From Shinisaurus crocodilurus (taxonomy: Eukaryota > Chordata > Lepidosauria > Squamata > Shinisauridae): a DNA stretch of 64,000 nucleotides. The notes beneath the pieces were generated by a model. That model did no database searches, was not told the DNA's origin, and saw only the letters and a list, made by a program, of their open reading frames with translations. A program made the translations under genes and the position numbers. Shown here piece after piece: positions 11,001-22,579 of this stretch (position 1 is the first letter of the stretch; each line of letters starts with the position of its first letter). The stretch covers positions 1-64,000 of the forward strand of contig JAHFWL010001009.1 in assembly GCA_021292165.1 (NCBI GenBank), given 5' to 3'.

Positions 11001-11463
11001 CACATAACCACATCAGAATAATCTTGCTGGATTAAACCAAGGCCCAGTATTCTATTTGCAACATCAGGTTTCTGGACCTTCACAAACTGGGACATTGAGC
11101 TTTCCTTTTATTTTTCCTTTGTTCTCAGCCTCAGAAGCATACTGACTTTGAATATGGAGGTCCCATTCATGCCAAAGCAACTATGATAAAACTCAATAGA
11201 CCTATGAAGATGTGACAGAGCTTCCCTCTGAAGAAACTTTGTTAGCCTTTTCAAAGCACTCTAGTCCTTATTTAAAATGCCTTGGCTGTTTCACTGGGAG
11301 GGGCAAAATTAATTCCAGATTTCACATTAAGCAAACCCTTAGCGGCTTGTATAACATTTATGTATACAGTACAAGGTAGTTTGCGGCTTCCACGTTCCCG
11401 AAAGGTCTCAGTGCCTCATTACATGACGATGCCCACTGACACATCACCAAAAAAGAGGACATA

Positions 11464-11536
11464 AGTTGTCACGACTGGATTTGGACCTCAGTCTTCTTAG
11501 TCCTAGTCTAACACTCTAAACATTACTCCACATTGC
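11464..11536 (-). mobile_element. Fragment of tRNA-SINE head
   Basis: Minus-strand similarity to the first 70 bp of the SINE at 10543-10775 (GTGGAGTAATGTTTAGAGTG and TAGACTAGGACTAAG). It is strongly diverged. Confidence 0.5.
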
Positions 11537-11561
11537 AGATGGTCTAGACCACTATTTAATT

Positions 11562-11696
11562 CAGTGTTCTCCAACCTTGGGTCCCCAGATGTTTTTGGCC
11601 TACAACTCCCAGCATACCTTAGCCAGCTATGCTGGCTGGGGCATGCTGGGAGTTGTAGGCCAAAAACATCTGGGGACCCAAGGTTGAAGAACACTG
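11562..11696. mobile_element. Short hAT-type MITE, second copy of the CAGTG family
   Basis: The termini are CAGTGTTCTCCAACCTTGGG and CCCAAGGTTGAAGAACACTG, and the element folds back over almost its whole length around GCCAGCTATGCTGGC. Flanks are ATTTAATT (11554-11561) and ATTTAATG (11697-11704), a 7-of-8 target duplication. It belongs to the same family as 9850-9968. Confidence 0.88.
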
Positions 11697-11934
11697 ATTT
11701 AATGGAATGCTGGCTATATACTAGTTGCTGGGAGCACTACTTATCTCCATTTCTTGGCCGAATGAGAAACTGGGCGGTAGAGGACAAGCTGAAGTGTCTC
11801 TTACAAGGATCTAATCAGTTTGTGACTCAGAGGGTTGCCCTTTTTGCAGTTAAGGCAGCCAGTTTAAGGAAAATAGAAAAGGAAAAAAATTGTCTGATTA
11901 AATGAGCCATGTAATTATGTGGGGTCATAATGGG

Positions 11935-11974
11935 TATATATATATATATATATATATCTATATATATATATATC
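11935..11974. repeat. (TA)n microsatellite, interrupted
   Basis: Two TA runs separated by TC. Confidence 0.93.
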
Positions 11975-12077
11975 TTAGATACCTCTTTAAAGATAGTTTT
12001 CCTGTTTTAAGATTTGTGTATCTATTGTTTTTAAATGTGTGTTTATTGTGTTTGAAATGGTCTGAGGACTTGTTCTA

Positions 12078-12101
12078 TACACACACACACACACACACAC
12101 A
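12078..12101. repeat. (AC)n microsatellite
   Basis: About twelve AC units. Confidence 0.93.
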
Positions 12102-12676
12102 CTGAAGATGGAATTCAAGGGGACCCAGTAGTCACTCTAATCTATGTCCACCCCATCCCCCAAATTTGAAATGGTGTAATAAGCAGAACAGGAACTTAAA
12201 CAGTTGTTGGGACATTGTAAGTCTGTTGTAGAAAACGTCTCACTTTTAAGCTATCATTCACTTCCTAAAAGCCAGAAGGGGCATTCATCTTAAATGTATG
12301 ACATGCTGTCTTTAAATGGCTGAAAGCCTGGAATGTATATTCCGGGAAATGTCTCAATTGTAAAAAAATTTTTTTAAAAAGACGCAAACATGAATGCAGA
12401 GACAAGACATACAGCACAAAATTGTTTTAATCTTCCATCAGAATTTTTTTTATACCTTTGGGTATAAAGGGAGAATGAAGTATAAAAAACTAGTTGAAGT
12501 ATATTTCACATTGTAGCATATAACGCATTTGTAAAGTAAGCATTATAAATTTTGCATCATAATGGCAGGATACATGAAAAATGCAATAGAAAAGTTAGCT
12601 CTGGCACCTTGTCCAGCAAAAACTGATTGATCACTGGTAGGAGGATTTCTTCTAGGTAGGCACAATTTGGGCAATA
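12102..12676. other. Intergenic DNA, nothing recognised
   Basis: AT-rich, without coding, RNA gene or recognisable repeat. Confidence 0.5.
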
Positions 12677-12684
12677 CTGCTAAA

Positions 12685-12866
12685 TAGGGTTGCCATTGCC
12701 TTTACTACTTTCCGTTCCTGTGCCATAACAGCAGCTTGACCCACAGCCATTAGCAGGTGATAAGATTAATTTCCATGCCCCCAAAAGCTTCAAACTTGTG
12801 CAGATCAAGCTGCACTTAAAGGCATAGGAGCAAGGCAGGCCTTTTTCTGGAGAGATGGCAACCTTA
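12685..12866. mobile_element. Non-autonomous hAT-like element, TAGGGTTGCCA ends
   Basis: The inverted termini are TAGGGTTGCCA and TGGCAACCTTA. Direct flanks are CTGCTAAA (12677-12684) and TTGCTAAA (12867-12874), a 7-of-8 match consistent with an 8-bp hAT target duplication. The 182-bp interior has no coding. Confidence 0.75.
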
Positions 12867-13099
12867 TTGCTAAACTATACACTCCCTGCCATAGCTTTAG
12901 CCATGGTTTTACACTCTTTGTGACTATTCTGAGACTTATATGGAATTCTATTATAATTTGAATAATGTCCAGCCCTTATTAAAAGAATTATCCTGACATC
13001 CAAGTGAGGTGAATAGCATCACCTTCATTTTACAGATGGGAAACTAGAGTAGTTCTAGATTAAGACTGCTTCTTGTAAACTAATGTGGAGCCATCTAAA

Positions 13100-13290
13100 G
13101 TCCCATATTTATTTATTTGTTGCATGCATCCCATTCTTCTTCTGAGGAGTTTAGAGTGGCTGTTTAACAACCTCATGACATGCCTCTAAGGTAGGGTTGG
13201 CTAAGAGGCACTGTTGTATTGATGACCACCCAGTGAGCTTCATAGCTGGCCAGAGATTAACTTCTTGGACTGGGGTTCTCACATCCAAGA
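13100..13290 (-). mobile_element. Old, diverged SINE remnant
   Basis: The order TATTTATTTGTTGCAT, CTCATGACATGCCTCTAAGG and ACCACCCAGTGAGCTTCATA follows the minus-strand layout of the SINE at 22347-22577, with deletions. Divergence is high. Confidence 0.45.
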
Positions 13291-13358
13291 AGAATACTCT
13301 AGCCTCTCTTAAAACACAAGTACAGCCTCTGCAGGGGTTCTTCCTGCAAGATGCAGGC

Positions 13359-13494
13359 CAGCCTCCCTCAACCTAGTGCCTTCCAGATGTTTTGGACTAA
13401 AAGTCCCATCATTCCCAGCCAGCATGACAAATGGTGAGTGAGGTCGGTAGTTGTAGTCAAAAAACATCTGGAGGGCACAGGCTAGGGAAGACTG
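13359..13494. mobile_element. Fold-back hAT-type MITE remnant
   Basis: The left arm CAGCCTCCCTCAACCTAGTG and CCTTCCAGATGTTTT pairs with the right arm AAAACATCTGGAGGGCAC and GGCTAGGGAAGACTG. It resembles the CAGTG family but has different termini. No matching target duplication was found. Confidence 0.65.
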
Positions 13495-16400
13495 GTGTTT
13501 CTTACCCATCATAATAATGAGAATAATGAGTGTTCCACCGGTTCTGTTAGAAATGCGATCTTAAAATGAATATTTGCTTTATCCACAGGATATTCCTAGC
13601 TGAAATTAGATATTTTCATAAGTACTAAATGGAGTGGTGCTATTTACTTTCTTGATCTTGGATGTTCTATTAATACAGCATAAAATTTTAGGGCAACATT
13701 ATCCCATCTAGAAAGACATTTCATAGAACAAATGGGGTTTCATTAACATGCACTACCAGTCCCTTCCCTGCCCCCCTCTTTAATGGAAGGGTCTCCTTCC
13801 ATTAAAGAGCTCTGGAATATTTCATTCCATGGAGAAAAGTGGTGTTTCTGCTAAAATATAAAGTGCAAGCAAAATATATATCAGCTTACAAACTAACTCA
13901 AAGCACCCGCATGTGACCAGCCTAGTGACAGCCTAATGCAGAAACATGAGGTTTTATGAAGCAAGAGGGGGTAAAGTCAGTGGGAGGAGGGTAGATTACA
14001 CTGTCACCGGTAATAGATTAACTTGCTTTTACAGTGACCCAAATCGTATTACCTTTGCGAAAATCAATGCATGAAAACTCATTGCCCAAATCCTAGCATC
14101 TCAAACACAAACCCATTTTCTCTTATTGAAAATGTATCGCAGAAGGGTTAGACTTTATATACTCGGTGCAGGTAGAATATAACTAGAGGAGCCCATGGCT
14201 TATTTTCCTTATTTACACACAAAGTGATTTTAAGGGAACTAGAGATAAGTTTCAATAGTATTGGGCATGGCTGACTTACATGGAACAAATCTGGATTAGT
14301 AGGTTAAAAAACAACAACCCGCAATACCAGCCTCCAGCTCTACAGTGCATCAGTCTGGGAGCTTCATTACACAGTAGGCTTGGGAGCTGCAAATAGCAAA
14401 TGTCCATGAAGAAAAGGTGTACCAAAGTGAGAGTCCCGTACGGCTTGTTACAATTCTTCTTTCCCATTATAATGTTCCTATTCAAACATACTAGTCCCAC
14501 TGTTTCAACTGAATTAATATATTCCAGGCAATGTATAAATAAATTAAGATGAATAAATAAGCCAATTTTCTACAGGGGAGAATCTGACTCAGGTTCCAAC
14601 AAAGAAGGAAAACAGTAGCCTCTGAATGAGGCTTCGTGTATATAGAAGCCTCTGAGAACCTACAGTGGCTGTCTTTTATGACAGCTGCTACAGGGATTGT
14701 GGCACAAGAGAACACCCTTCCAGCCCTCTCCTTGATCCGTGTTCCAGGCAAGGAGACAGCTGTTCAGCTTTCCCACTAACACTCCCCCCCCTTTTTTTGC
14801 AGTTTCCACCAGCTGTTTTCTTTTCCTGTTCTCTCGGTATTCAGCTGCTCTTGCCTACATTTGCAAGGGGAAGATCAGGGGTAAGCAGCCAACATTAGAG
14901 AAAACAAGGAATGAAAACAAGCAGTTGGACAGAACAGTTAATATTCACTATCAGGGCCTTGACTGGGTTTGACTTTGTAGGTTAATTGCTGAGGCCCACA
15001 ACCCAGGAGGTGCCCACTGCTGACTCCCAGAGTCTCCCAGTCCTGCTCTTCTTGTCTTGTTTTGTTTTGTTTTGTTTTTGCTGTTTCTGACTGTCGTCTT
15101 GCCTTTTCAAGTGTATGACCTATGACAAGAGCAAGGAGAAGGAAGGAACAGCAGCCTCCACTTGCCTTGCCCTCTCCTTTTTGGCAGTGGTATGGATTGT
15201 AAGAGCAAGGGCTATCCTTGGGATATATGGGATTGAGTGTAAGTGGGCTTTGGGTACACGGCTAGCTGAGACCTGCTCCTTGCACCCAACCTGGATGGGT
15301 TCAGGCTGGGGCAGTACTACAGCCAGCTTGATAGGGGTGGGACAATCGTGCAAACACACTCCACCCGGATACTGGATGGGGGTAGAGGCAAGGCAGGCCA
15401 TTGAAGCCTGATTCACCTCTAGCTAGCACTCTTTTGCCACTGTCTCAGCACCCATGCACCTTAATGTTACACTGTAGGATTACATGGTCACTTATGGGCC
15501 AGGTTGCCATTTTTGGCCTATTAACTGAATTGGCACAAGGTGACTGGGTTTCTTTTTGCATCTTCTTCTCTACACTGTCCACCTGTGTGGCAATCAGCAC
15601 TTGGGTGGGGTGGGGGATCTTTATATTTTAGGAAAATACTTTGGCCACAGAGTCAGGGCTGTGTGGGAAAAGTAACATAGACAGGTAAGAACAAAGGTGA
15701 GCACTCTTAGGCACCTTTAAGGCAATGGGTGATACCTGGGAGGGTGGGGTATGGAACCTTGTTGGGATCGTCCTGTTTCACCCACCAAGAGTTATGGGGG
15801 TTGGTGGGGTAATAATCTGGGAAGGACTCTCTCAACACCTGAAGAAGTGTGGTCATTGTGGAGGCTGTAATGATTGCACTACCTCCAGCCCATAGCTGGG
15901 AATGGCTTGCCCACAACTGCATTAGTAGTATTCCACACAGTGTTTGTTGCAGATCCTGTTATTTTAAAGTTATATAAGGTTGTGTGTCCCTAATTAATGC
16001 AATGGCATGTGTCTCATCTCGTTATTCTGGATATGGTTGTAAGCCATAGCATTAAGAATACTTCTGATAATATTCTTTGTAGTTCTCGACATTCCACCCC
16101 CATGTGCAAGTAGGTTCCTGTTTACTGGCAGCCTCATGGTGCATACAGGTGTTTTTAATCATCTTCTTCTTCTTCATCATCATCTTGCCCTTCTTCCTCA
16201 AAGGAGCTCAAGATGTTGTATGTTTCTCCTCTGCACATTTCCCTGTCACCTACATAAGCAAAGACTTCTCAAAGTGAGTGGTCATGTTCCAATTATTATC
16301 TGGTGCATTCTCTCCCCCCCCCATTTTAATTTAACACACCAATTGAACTTAATATTTTAATAACTTCAAGAATAAATAATTGCTTCTGAAACCAGGCAGA

Positions 16401-16736
16401 CCCCTATGAAAAACAGTGCTACCCTTTCTACTAAGTGATATTAACATACATCCTACCGAAGAAGGAGCACAGCAGGAGGCAAACTGTCTTGCTTCCACTC
16501 ACAAACAAGATTATGTCTTCTCATTCCTCGCTCACTTGGGTTAAGACATTATTCCATCATTTGGTACATGAAGGACCTTCATCTCACTTCAATGTGGCCT
16601 GGAGAATTTAAAATGGAAAATTTGGAAATAATAGGTACAATTCTCACATATTCGTAATAGCAACATATCATGCTGACCTTTGTGTTGTCATTGATACCTC
16701 ATAATCAAGCTCTGAAACACAATAGTAAACACAGAA
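13495..16736. other. Long intergenic stretch, no gene recognised
   Basis: I see no host exon, tRNA or rRNA. There is a short duplicated inverted phrase near 13786-13806 (TTTAATGGAAGGGTCTCC against CTTCCATTAAAG), a TTTTG microsatellite at 15055-15079, and CTT/CAT triplet repeats near 16160-16185. Several open frames up to about 100 codons occur at 15115-15416 on both strands. They overlap one another and show no protein-family features, so they are not annotated as genes. Confidence 0.5.
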
Positions 16737-17182
16737 TGGCTGTGTTCAGATGTCACACTAAAGTATTGTTTAGTGACACATGAATGAGCCTAGCCTCCTC
16801 ACAGACTCACATGTTCCTTCCATCCTCTCTACCTCTTCTACATGGCCAAGAGGAAGAGTTCAGAAGCTTCTGCTTCTGGTTAATCACAGTTTGTCATGTT
16901 GTCCAGACTGACAAATTCTGTGTAGCATTTGCTATGGTTAGTTTAAAACAAGCCAACTTCAAACCATGGTTTCTGAAGCTGGCTTATTTTAAACTAACCA
17001 TAGTTACAGGTCCAGATGGCATGGCAAACCGTGGTTAACCAAAAGCAGAAGCAAAAGCTTCCAGACCTTTCCTCCCAACTGCATTGGACAACCAGTTGGG
17101 GGAAGCACACAGGCTCAGGAGGAGGCTAGGTTCATTCAGGTCTCACTAAACCATAGTTTAGCATGACATCTGAATGCAGCCA
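16737..17182. mobile_element. Large fold-back DNA transposon (about 446 bp)
   Basis: The outer ends TGGCTGTGTTCAGATGTCA and TGACATCTGAATGCAGCCA are inverted. A strong central hairpin is formed by CTATGGTTAGTTTAAAA (16932 on) against TTTTAAACTAACCATAG (16987 on), and further pairing is visible between them (CATGAATGAGCCTAGCCTCC near the left, GGAGGCTAGGTTCATTCA near the right). It is non-coding and probably non-autonomous. The superfamily is not determined because a target duplication is not clear. Confidence 0.75.
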
Positions 17183-17246
17183 ACCATTCAAGATATTTCA
17201 CATTTACTTGGGAAAATAGCAAAAAGTCCTGTAGCACATTAAAGAC

Positions 17247-17677
17247 TGGGGATGGAGGATAAATTCACTTTGTCCACATTTTAATATGAATCAACCTAAT
17301 TCATATTTCCCAAACGAATACACAAACCAGAACACTATTATACATTGGATTTTGCACCTCTCTGAGTATTGTGATGCAGTTCTCCACTGAAAAATATGTA
17401 CAAAAATGGGTACAGTAGGGAAAAATGCACTAAAAATGACATCTGTTAGGAAAAGTTGCTTTCAGATATGTATATATTAGGGGGAAATGTATGCAAAAAT
17501 GCCTAAGAATTTCAATGCATTCAAAAATGCACAGAAAATATGCACACATTTTTGTATGAACTTTGAAAAAATAATAATTTGAAAACTGATGAGGAAATTG
17601 AATGGAAGAAACTTGTACCTGGAAAAAAAAAGTGTGAACATTATAGAAAGTGAAACAGACAGATTCATCCATCCCTG
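17247..17677. mobile_element. hAT-like non-autonomous element with 8-bp target duplication
   Basis: The ends are TGGGGATGGA and TTCATCCATCCCTG. TTAAAGAC occurs on both sides (17239-17246 and 17678-17685), an exact 8-bp target duplication. The interior (17395-17560) contains spaced repeats of AAAAATGCAC and GTATGCAAAAATG with a period near 33 bp. The same interior motif is found in unbounded copies at 26030-26520 and 27265-27460, so this copy defines the termini of that family. No coding. Confidence 0.85.
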
Positions 17678-17854
17678 TTAAAGACTACCAAATGTATTAT
17701 GGCATAGGTTTTCTTGGACTAGAGCCCACTTTATCAGATGTGGGAGTAACTCCTATTCAGAGGGTCTAAGTGAGTAAACATGCTAGGATTGGACCACATT
17801 ATTTAAAAAAGTAGCACCAATTTCGAGAAGTGAGCACTGTGTTTTAAAAATATG

Positions 17855-18032
17855 CAGCCCAATCATATGCATGTTTACTTTATTCAGAAATCATTTCCTT
17901 CTCAGTGAAGCTTACACTCAAGTAAATGTAAATGGAATTGTAACCTAAACACACTTAGTAGGGAGTAAGCTTCATTGAACCTAGTGGGACTTACTTTTGA
18001 GGAAACATGCGTAGGAGTGCACTATTAATCCT
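17855..18032. mobile_element. Fold-back repeat fragment (CAATCCTATGCA type)
   Basis: It contains CAATCATATGCATGTTTACT, GTAAGCTTCATTGAACC and CATGCGTAGGAGTGCAC, which resemble a compact dispersed fold-back family seen more clearly at 35752-35842. Two diverged units may be joined here. Confidence 0.45.
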
Positions 18033-18616
18033 TCTCCTTATTTGCCAAGAACTGTGGCCATGGTTATTATGTTGTTAAGCTCCACGTGTCACTTCTGGTC
18101 CCCCCACCTCCAACTATCACCTTGGCTTCCTTGCAAGGCCAGTTATAAATCTGGCAAAATCAAGAAGAAATGGATCAAATTTACCTGGAGTATATTATTT
18201 CAAGTGATGAATAGATAATTGCATATTCAGCCTATCCTACTCACTTGACATGTTGTTTTTTCTCTGTGCATAGTGTGCTGTTCTGGGAGAATATATAATT
18301 TGTATATGCCAACAGCTCAGCCACACCATAATGAGATACAAGCCTGGAAAATCTTTACCACTTGATTCTGTTGAATATCTATAGAACAGCACTTAGCTTC
18401 TACATTCAGTTCAAAATCCTTTCCCTCGTCTTTAAATCTGATCATTGTCATGCTCCACCCTATCATCCTTTCCTCCTTTATTTTTACACTCTCCCTTGTT
18501 CTCTTTGTCCCAGCGATCCAGAGCTTTAGGCTTTAAGCCTCGATTTACCACTGACGTTTCACTTCAAGCAAAATCTGATGTGAATCTGAGGGCGCCTGTT
18601 CAGGTGAAACGGCTGA

Positions 18617-18770
18617 CAGGGCTGGTGAAAGGCAGTTTGGTGCCCTAGGCAAGCTCAGATATTTAGCGCCCCCCCTTCCCACTTGAGTCCTCCCTCCCTA
18701 TTTCTGGTGCCCCCTTTAGCCCTGCACCCTAGGCAGCTGCCTAGTTGGCCTAATGGTAGCACCGGCCCTG
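18617..18770. mobile_element. hAT-type MITE, CAGGGC ends, exact 8-bp target duplication
   Basis: The element begins CAGGGCTGGTG and ends CACCGGCCCTG. ACGGCTGA lies directly on both sides (18609-18616 and 18771-18778). The inner part has GGTGCCCTAGGCAAGC and, near the right end, CTAGGCAGCTGCCTAG, which is itself a palindrome. The 154 bp contain no coding. Related but larger or damaged elements are at 30045-30240 and 38229-38516. Confidence 0.88.
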
Positions 18771-18778
18771 ACGGCTGA

Positions 18779-19285
18779 GGTATCTTGAGGAAAGCTGAAG
18801 GAGTGCTCATAAGAGCAGTGAAATTCCTTGTGGGGAGGGCCTCTCTCTCTCTCTGCTAGAATTCTCTTCCCAGGGATATCCATTCTGCCTCCTCATCTTA
18901 TGCTCTTAAAAAGGCTTTTTCGAGATGCTTCTCTTTCCCTGGCTTTCCCAGATCAACTTTTTTTCTTGTTGCTCATTTTTCCTCCTGGTCTCTTTTTACC
19001 TTTGCACTTTTCAGATGATGATCAACACGTGCATGTACAGTGAACAGGAGCAGAGTGGATTTGTGGAGGCAAGCCCGACCAGTTGACTTCCACATATTCA
19101 CTGGACTGTCTGTATAGTCCCACTTGCATACAAAGTACAAACAGCACATGTGTACGCTCTGTGAGTGTGTATTGCACTGTCTGCAAAAAGCACAGGCCCT
19201 GACGGTAGAGAAAGGTGAGAATTTTGTTTCTATTCTGTTTTTATAAGACTTTACCAAAATTCAGAAAGATCTTCATATTACAGAC
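18779..19285. other. Intergenic DNA, nothing recognised
   Basis: A short CT repeat at 18841-18854 is the only notable feature. Confidence 0.45.
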
Positions 19286-19309
19286 AAAAAAGACTTAAGT
19301 TTTTATTTG

Positions 19310-19560
19310 TTCGTTCATTTTTAAATGTGGGAAAACTGAAACTGATAGATTTGTCCATCCAGACTCAGGGCTTTGAGTGCTTTGCTCTTAAAAGTCAGGG
19401 TCTGTATCCCGGTGTGTTCCACCATGTTAGCACCTAATAAGGGTTGCTCCTTCTTTTTTTCTGACAGGTTCCTCCTCTGTAACAGCTACATGGTCAGCAG
19501 GTACCTCACAGTCCTCTCTGTGCTGGGAATAGCTGTACATAATTAATTTTGGCTGCTGCA
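19310..19560 (+). repeat. Unclassified dispersed repeat, copy 1
   Basis: It shares GGGCTTTGAGTGCTTTGCTC, TTAAAAGTC and AGGTTCCTCCTCTGTAACAG with 48540-48740. The two segments are collinear over about 200 bp. Function and class are unknown. A third weak match is near 32240-32275. Confidence 0.55.
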
Positions 19561-19949
19561 GATGGGTGAGAATTTCATTTCATTTCATGTTTGATAAGGA
19601 TTTCCTATAATTCACAAAGTTCTTCATAGTTGGGAGAGAAAGAACTTGCGGTTTTAATTTTGAGATTGAAATCTGAATGCGGGAAAATGTGAAGCCTGAC
19701 AGTGCTTCACGGAACCAATGTACATGCAGTTTGTACACCTGTAGGGACTGGTACAGATGGCCTGGTGAACATTTATATGTCAGGGTGGAGTGGAGTTTGC
19801 CACCATTGATCCCATTCTTCCTGTATATGTACAGTATACACGTTTGATCGGGTGAACTCCTGTCCAGCTGCCTCCTGTCCAATAGATCATAAACCTGCCA
19901 AACCTTTAATTTGTAGAGTGCCTAACTGCAAGTGTTATATGATCATCCT

Positions 19950-20900
19950 CTCTATTTCTGATACAAGTCCTCCCTTGCTTGTAGCCAAAACAAAGCTAAC
20001 CCTTTGGTGATGCCATCTATCCAGCTTGGCGGGACAATACTGGAAAATGTCGATCATTTTCTCTATCTTGGCAGCTATCTTTCTGTTACAGCTAACATCG
20101 ACATTGAAATCCAGCATCGTTTGAGCTCCGCAAGTGCCGCGTTTTCTCGAATGAAACATAGAGTGTTCGAGGATCGGGATATTTGTAAGAAGACCAAAAC
20201 ACTGGTTTATGAAGCCATTGTATTACCAACTTTATTGTATGCCTGCGAAACATGGACTATCTATAAACGTCACCTCCAACTCCTTGAAAGATTTCATCAA
20301 CGTTGCCTCCGGAAAATCCTGCGAATTACTTGGGAAGATAGGCGAACAAATGTCAGTGTACTGGAAGCAAAGACTACTAGCATTGAAAAAATGATCCTTC
20401 AACGCCAACTTCAGTGGACCAGTCATGTTGTTCGAATGCCTGACTGCCGTCTCCCAAAGCAGTTACTTTATTCCCAACTCAAGGATGGAAAGCGGAATAT
20501 CGGTGGTCAATATAAGAGGTTTAAAGATGTTCATAAGGCTAATCTAAAAAAATGCAATATAAACATCAAAAACTGGGAAGCTCTGGCCCATGAACGATCT
20601 AACTGGAGGTTGGCCTTTCACAAAGGTTCTATGGACTTTGAAGAAGCCCGAGTGCAAGGTGAAAGGGAGAAACATGCTAAGCGAAAAGCACGTCAAATGA
20701 ATCCTTTACAGGACCATCTTCCATCTGGTAACCTGTGTCCTCACTGTGGGAAGCTGTGTGGATCTAGAATTGGCCTCCACAGTCACTTACGGACCCATCG
20801 CTAGAGTCTACACAATTTTCTTTAGAAATTTCCTCCTTTTAAAATCTCATTTTTGTAAAAAAAAATAAAAAAAAAATTACCCTGGAAGACAATCTTACTC
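19950..20900 (+). mobile_element. 5'-truncated non-LTR retrotransposon, 3' end
   Basis: It contains a single open coding block (20006-20804), then a short AT-rich 3' region with an A-rich tract at about 20857-20878. The 5' limit is diffuse: coding similarity seems to begin upstream of 20006 in another frame, suggesting a small frameshift or the truncation point. No endonuclease and no catalytic reverse transcriptase motif remain. Confidence 0.75.
20006..20804 (+). pseudogene. LINE reverse-transcriptase C-terminal region with C2H2 zinc finger
   Basis: About 265 residues are uninterrupted. The motif order is that of the region after the RT catalytic core in LINE polyproteins: YLGS near residue 21, a LLYACETWT block near 77-85, and RCLRKILRITW near 100-110. 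A basic, KR-rich stretch follows, then CPHC-x12-H-x3-H at residues 245-265, a C2H2 finger just before the stop. No start codon is present, since the block is entered from upstream, so this is a remnant. The clade is uncertain: RTE-, I- or Vingi-like LINEs are possible. The finger would be expected to bind nucleic acid at the target or the RNA 3' end, which is inferred. Confidence 0.75.
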
Positions 20901-20904
20901 GGTC

Positions 20905-22340
20905 ACGAGTGATCGCCTGACCACCCATGCACAACCAGGAGGTATCAGAAGCCTAAGGGCAACCCCAAGGCTTGCAGACCTAAAATTTTTTTTTTTTAGG
21001 AAAACTAAAATATAGGGAGGGGAGAACCCCCAAGGCACACATACATATAAAAAGGGTAGGATGAACCATCCAATTGTCTGGATAGGTCATGTCCTGATTC
21101 ATACTGAGAAGCTATTTTCAAATATTCCTCAAGGACGGAAATGGGAACTGCCCATAAATATAAATGGAGAAGTCAAAGATGTTAATGTAGCTAGAATTTG
21201 GCACAAATCTGTCCACTCAACCTCCCTCCAAACAAACAAACAAATGGGGGGGGGGGCACACCAAACAGGCCAACAAAGACAGCATGCTCATCGCGCATGG
21301 ACTATAATAATAATGTCCCCTGTGTTTAAACTATTTGATTCCTGAAGCTATGCTAACCCTGTCCTCCTACAGAAAGAGTTAGACCCATGTCCCAAACAAT
21401 TCAGTAGAACATGACATCGTTGGTGGTATATTTGGATAGCCTAACTGCCATTGCAGTACACTCAGAACACATTCTTACAAAGCCATGCTACTGCTTTGAC
21501 AGCCATAGTTTCTTTTCTGGTTACTTTCTTTTTGGTCTGTAATGAGTCCTCAGATGCATAAGATGTGAATATTCTGTTTCTCCTGCATATTGCCAACAAG
21601 GCAAAGAGACAATGGGCAGATTGGCTGTGTGAATGGGAGGCCTCTTATGTATCTGATCACAGAGCAAGTAGAGCATAACATCTGCTCCCTGAGAATTGCA
21701 TGGAAGCATATGGGAATACTAAGCCAACAGCTGGGGAGTTGTCATGTCAGCCTCCACCTCTCTCCTTCTAGGTGGCAGGAAGATGGATAAGGGCAGGGCA
21801 TGCTGACTGCATATCGCAGCCAGAAAAGCCAAGAGAAAAGAGAATAGGGCACATAAGACGGGTCCATGGCTTCCCCCCCTCTCCTCATACTGAAAGCTGT
21901 AATCTCAGACCACTGCTTTCGGGGCTGGCCCCACCACAGAAGCAAACTAAGCAAACTTTTGGAGTGCCAAAATTCCAGAATTGCTTGTGTCAGCTGTGCA
22001 AATGTCTTCAGGGGAGAGACCTGCTGCCTGTACGTTTTGAAGCCAGAGAGGCAGCTTGGCATGCAGCTCATCAGAGCAGGGAGATACACCCTGCATTCCA
22101 GGAGACATAGTTAAGAGCCTTCTGATTTGCATCAGCTGCCCAGATGAAGTTGTAAAGAGGAGAGAAATGAAGAAGTAACAGATATTAAAAGCAAGTGCCA
22201 GCTGCAACAAATAGTTGCCATGTAGCCTCACATACTAACATGAGTTCCTCTGTTAAGGATTCATGCCAGCCAGCCATGCCCTCCTCTAGAATTCTATAAC
22301 AATAATTTTCTTCGAGCAGATTTTGGCTATATTTGTCTGA
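20905..22340. other. Intergenic DNA, no gene recognised
   Basis: There is a poly-T/A patch at 20985-20998 and a G-tract at 21246-21255. Overlapping open frames at 21742-22114 on both strands have no protein-family features and look like chance. Confidence 0.45.
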
Positions 22341-22346
22341 ACAGAT

Positions 22347-22577
22347 ATTTATTTGTTTGTTATATTTATACCCCGCCTTTTTTCCTTCAAGGAACCCAAG
22401 GCGGCTTACATAGTCTTCCTCCTCTCCATTTTATCCTCACAACAACCCTGTGAGGTAGTTTAGGCTGAGAGTCAGTGACTGGCCCAAAGTCACCCAGTGA
22501 GCTTCATGGCTGAGCGTGGACTAGAACCCGGATCTCCCAAGTCCCAGTCCAACACGCTCACCACTACACCACATTGT
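22347..22577 (-). mobile_element. tRNA-derived SINE, near full length
   Basis: Minus-strand copy of the family at 10543-10775. It has a tail with TATTTATACCCCGCC (plus-strand reading), a body CCTCACAACAACCCTGTGAG, and a head ending CACCACTACACCACATTG, where the A-box complement lies. Confidence 0.88.
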
Positions 22578-22579
22578 GG

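Noticed and set aside
15115..15416. Two overlapping 98-codon frames on opposite strands
   Set aside because: No family motif, no start or splice context, and mutual overlap; probably chance.
20006..20804. Host zinc-finger gene
   Set aside because: Only one finger is present and the rest has the motif order of a LINE polyprotein C-terminus; there is no start codon or upstream exon.
21742..22231. Several overlapping frames of 82-115 codons on both strands
   Set aside because: No protein-family features. They overlap in many phases, as expected for GC-balanced non-coding DNA.
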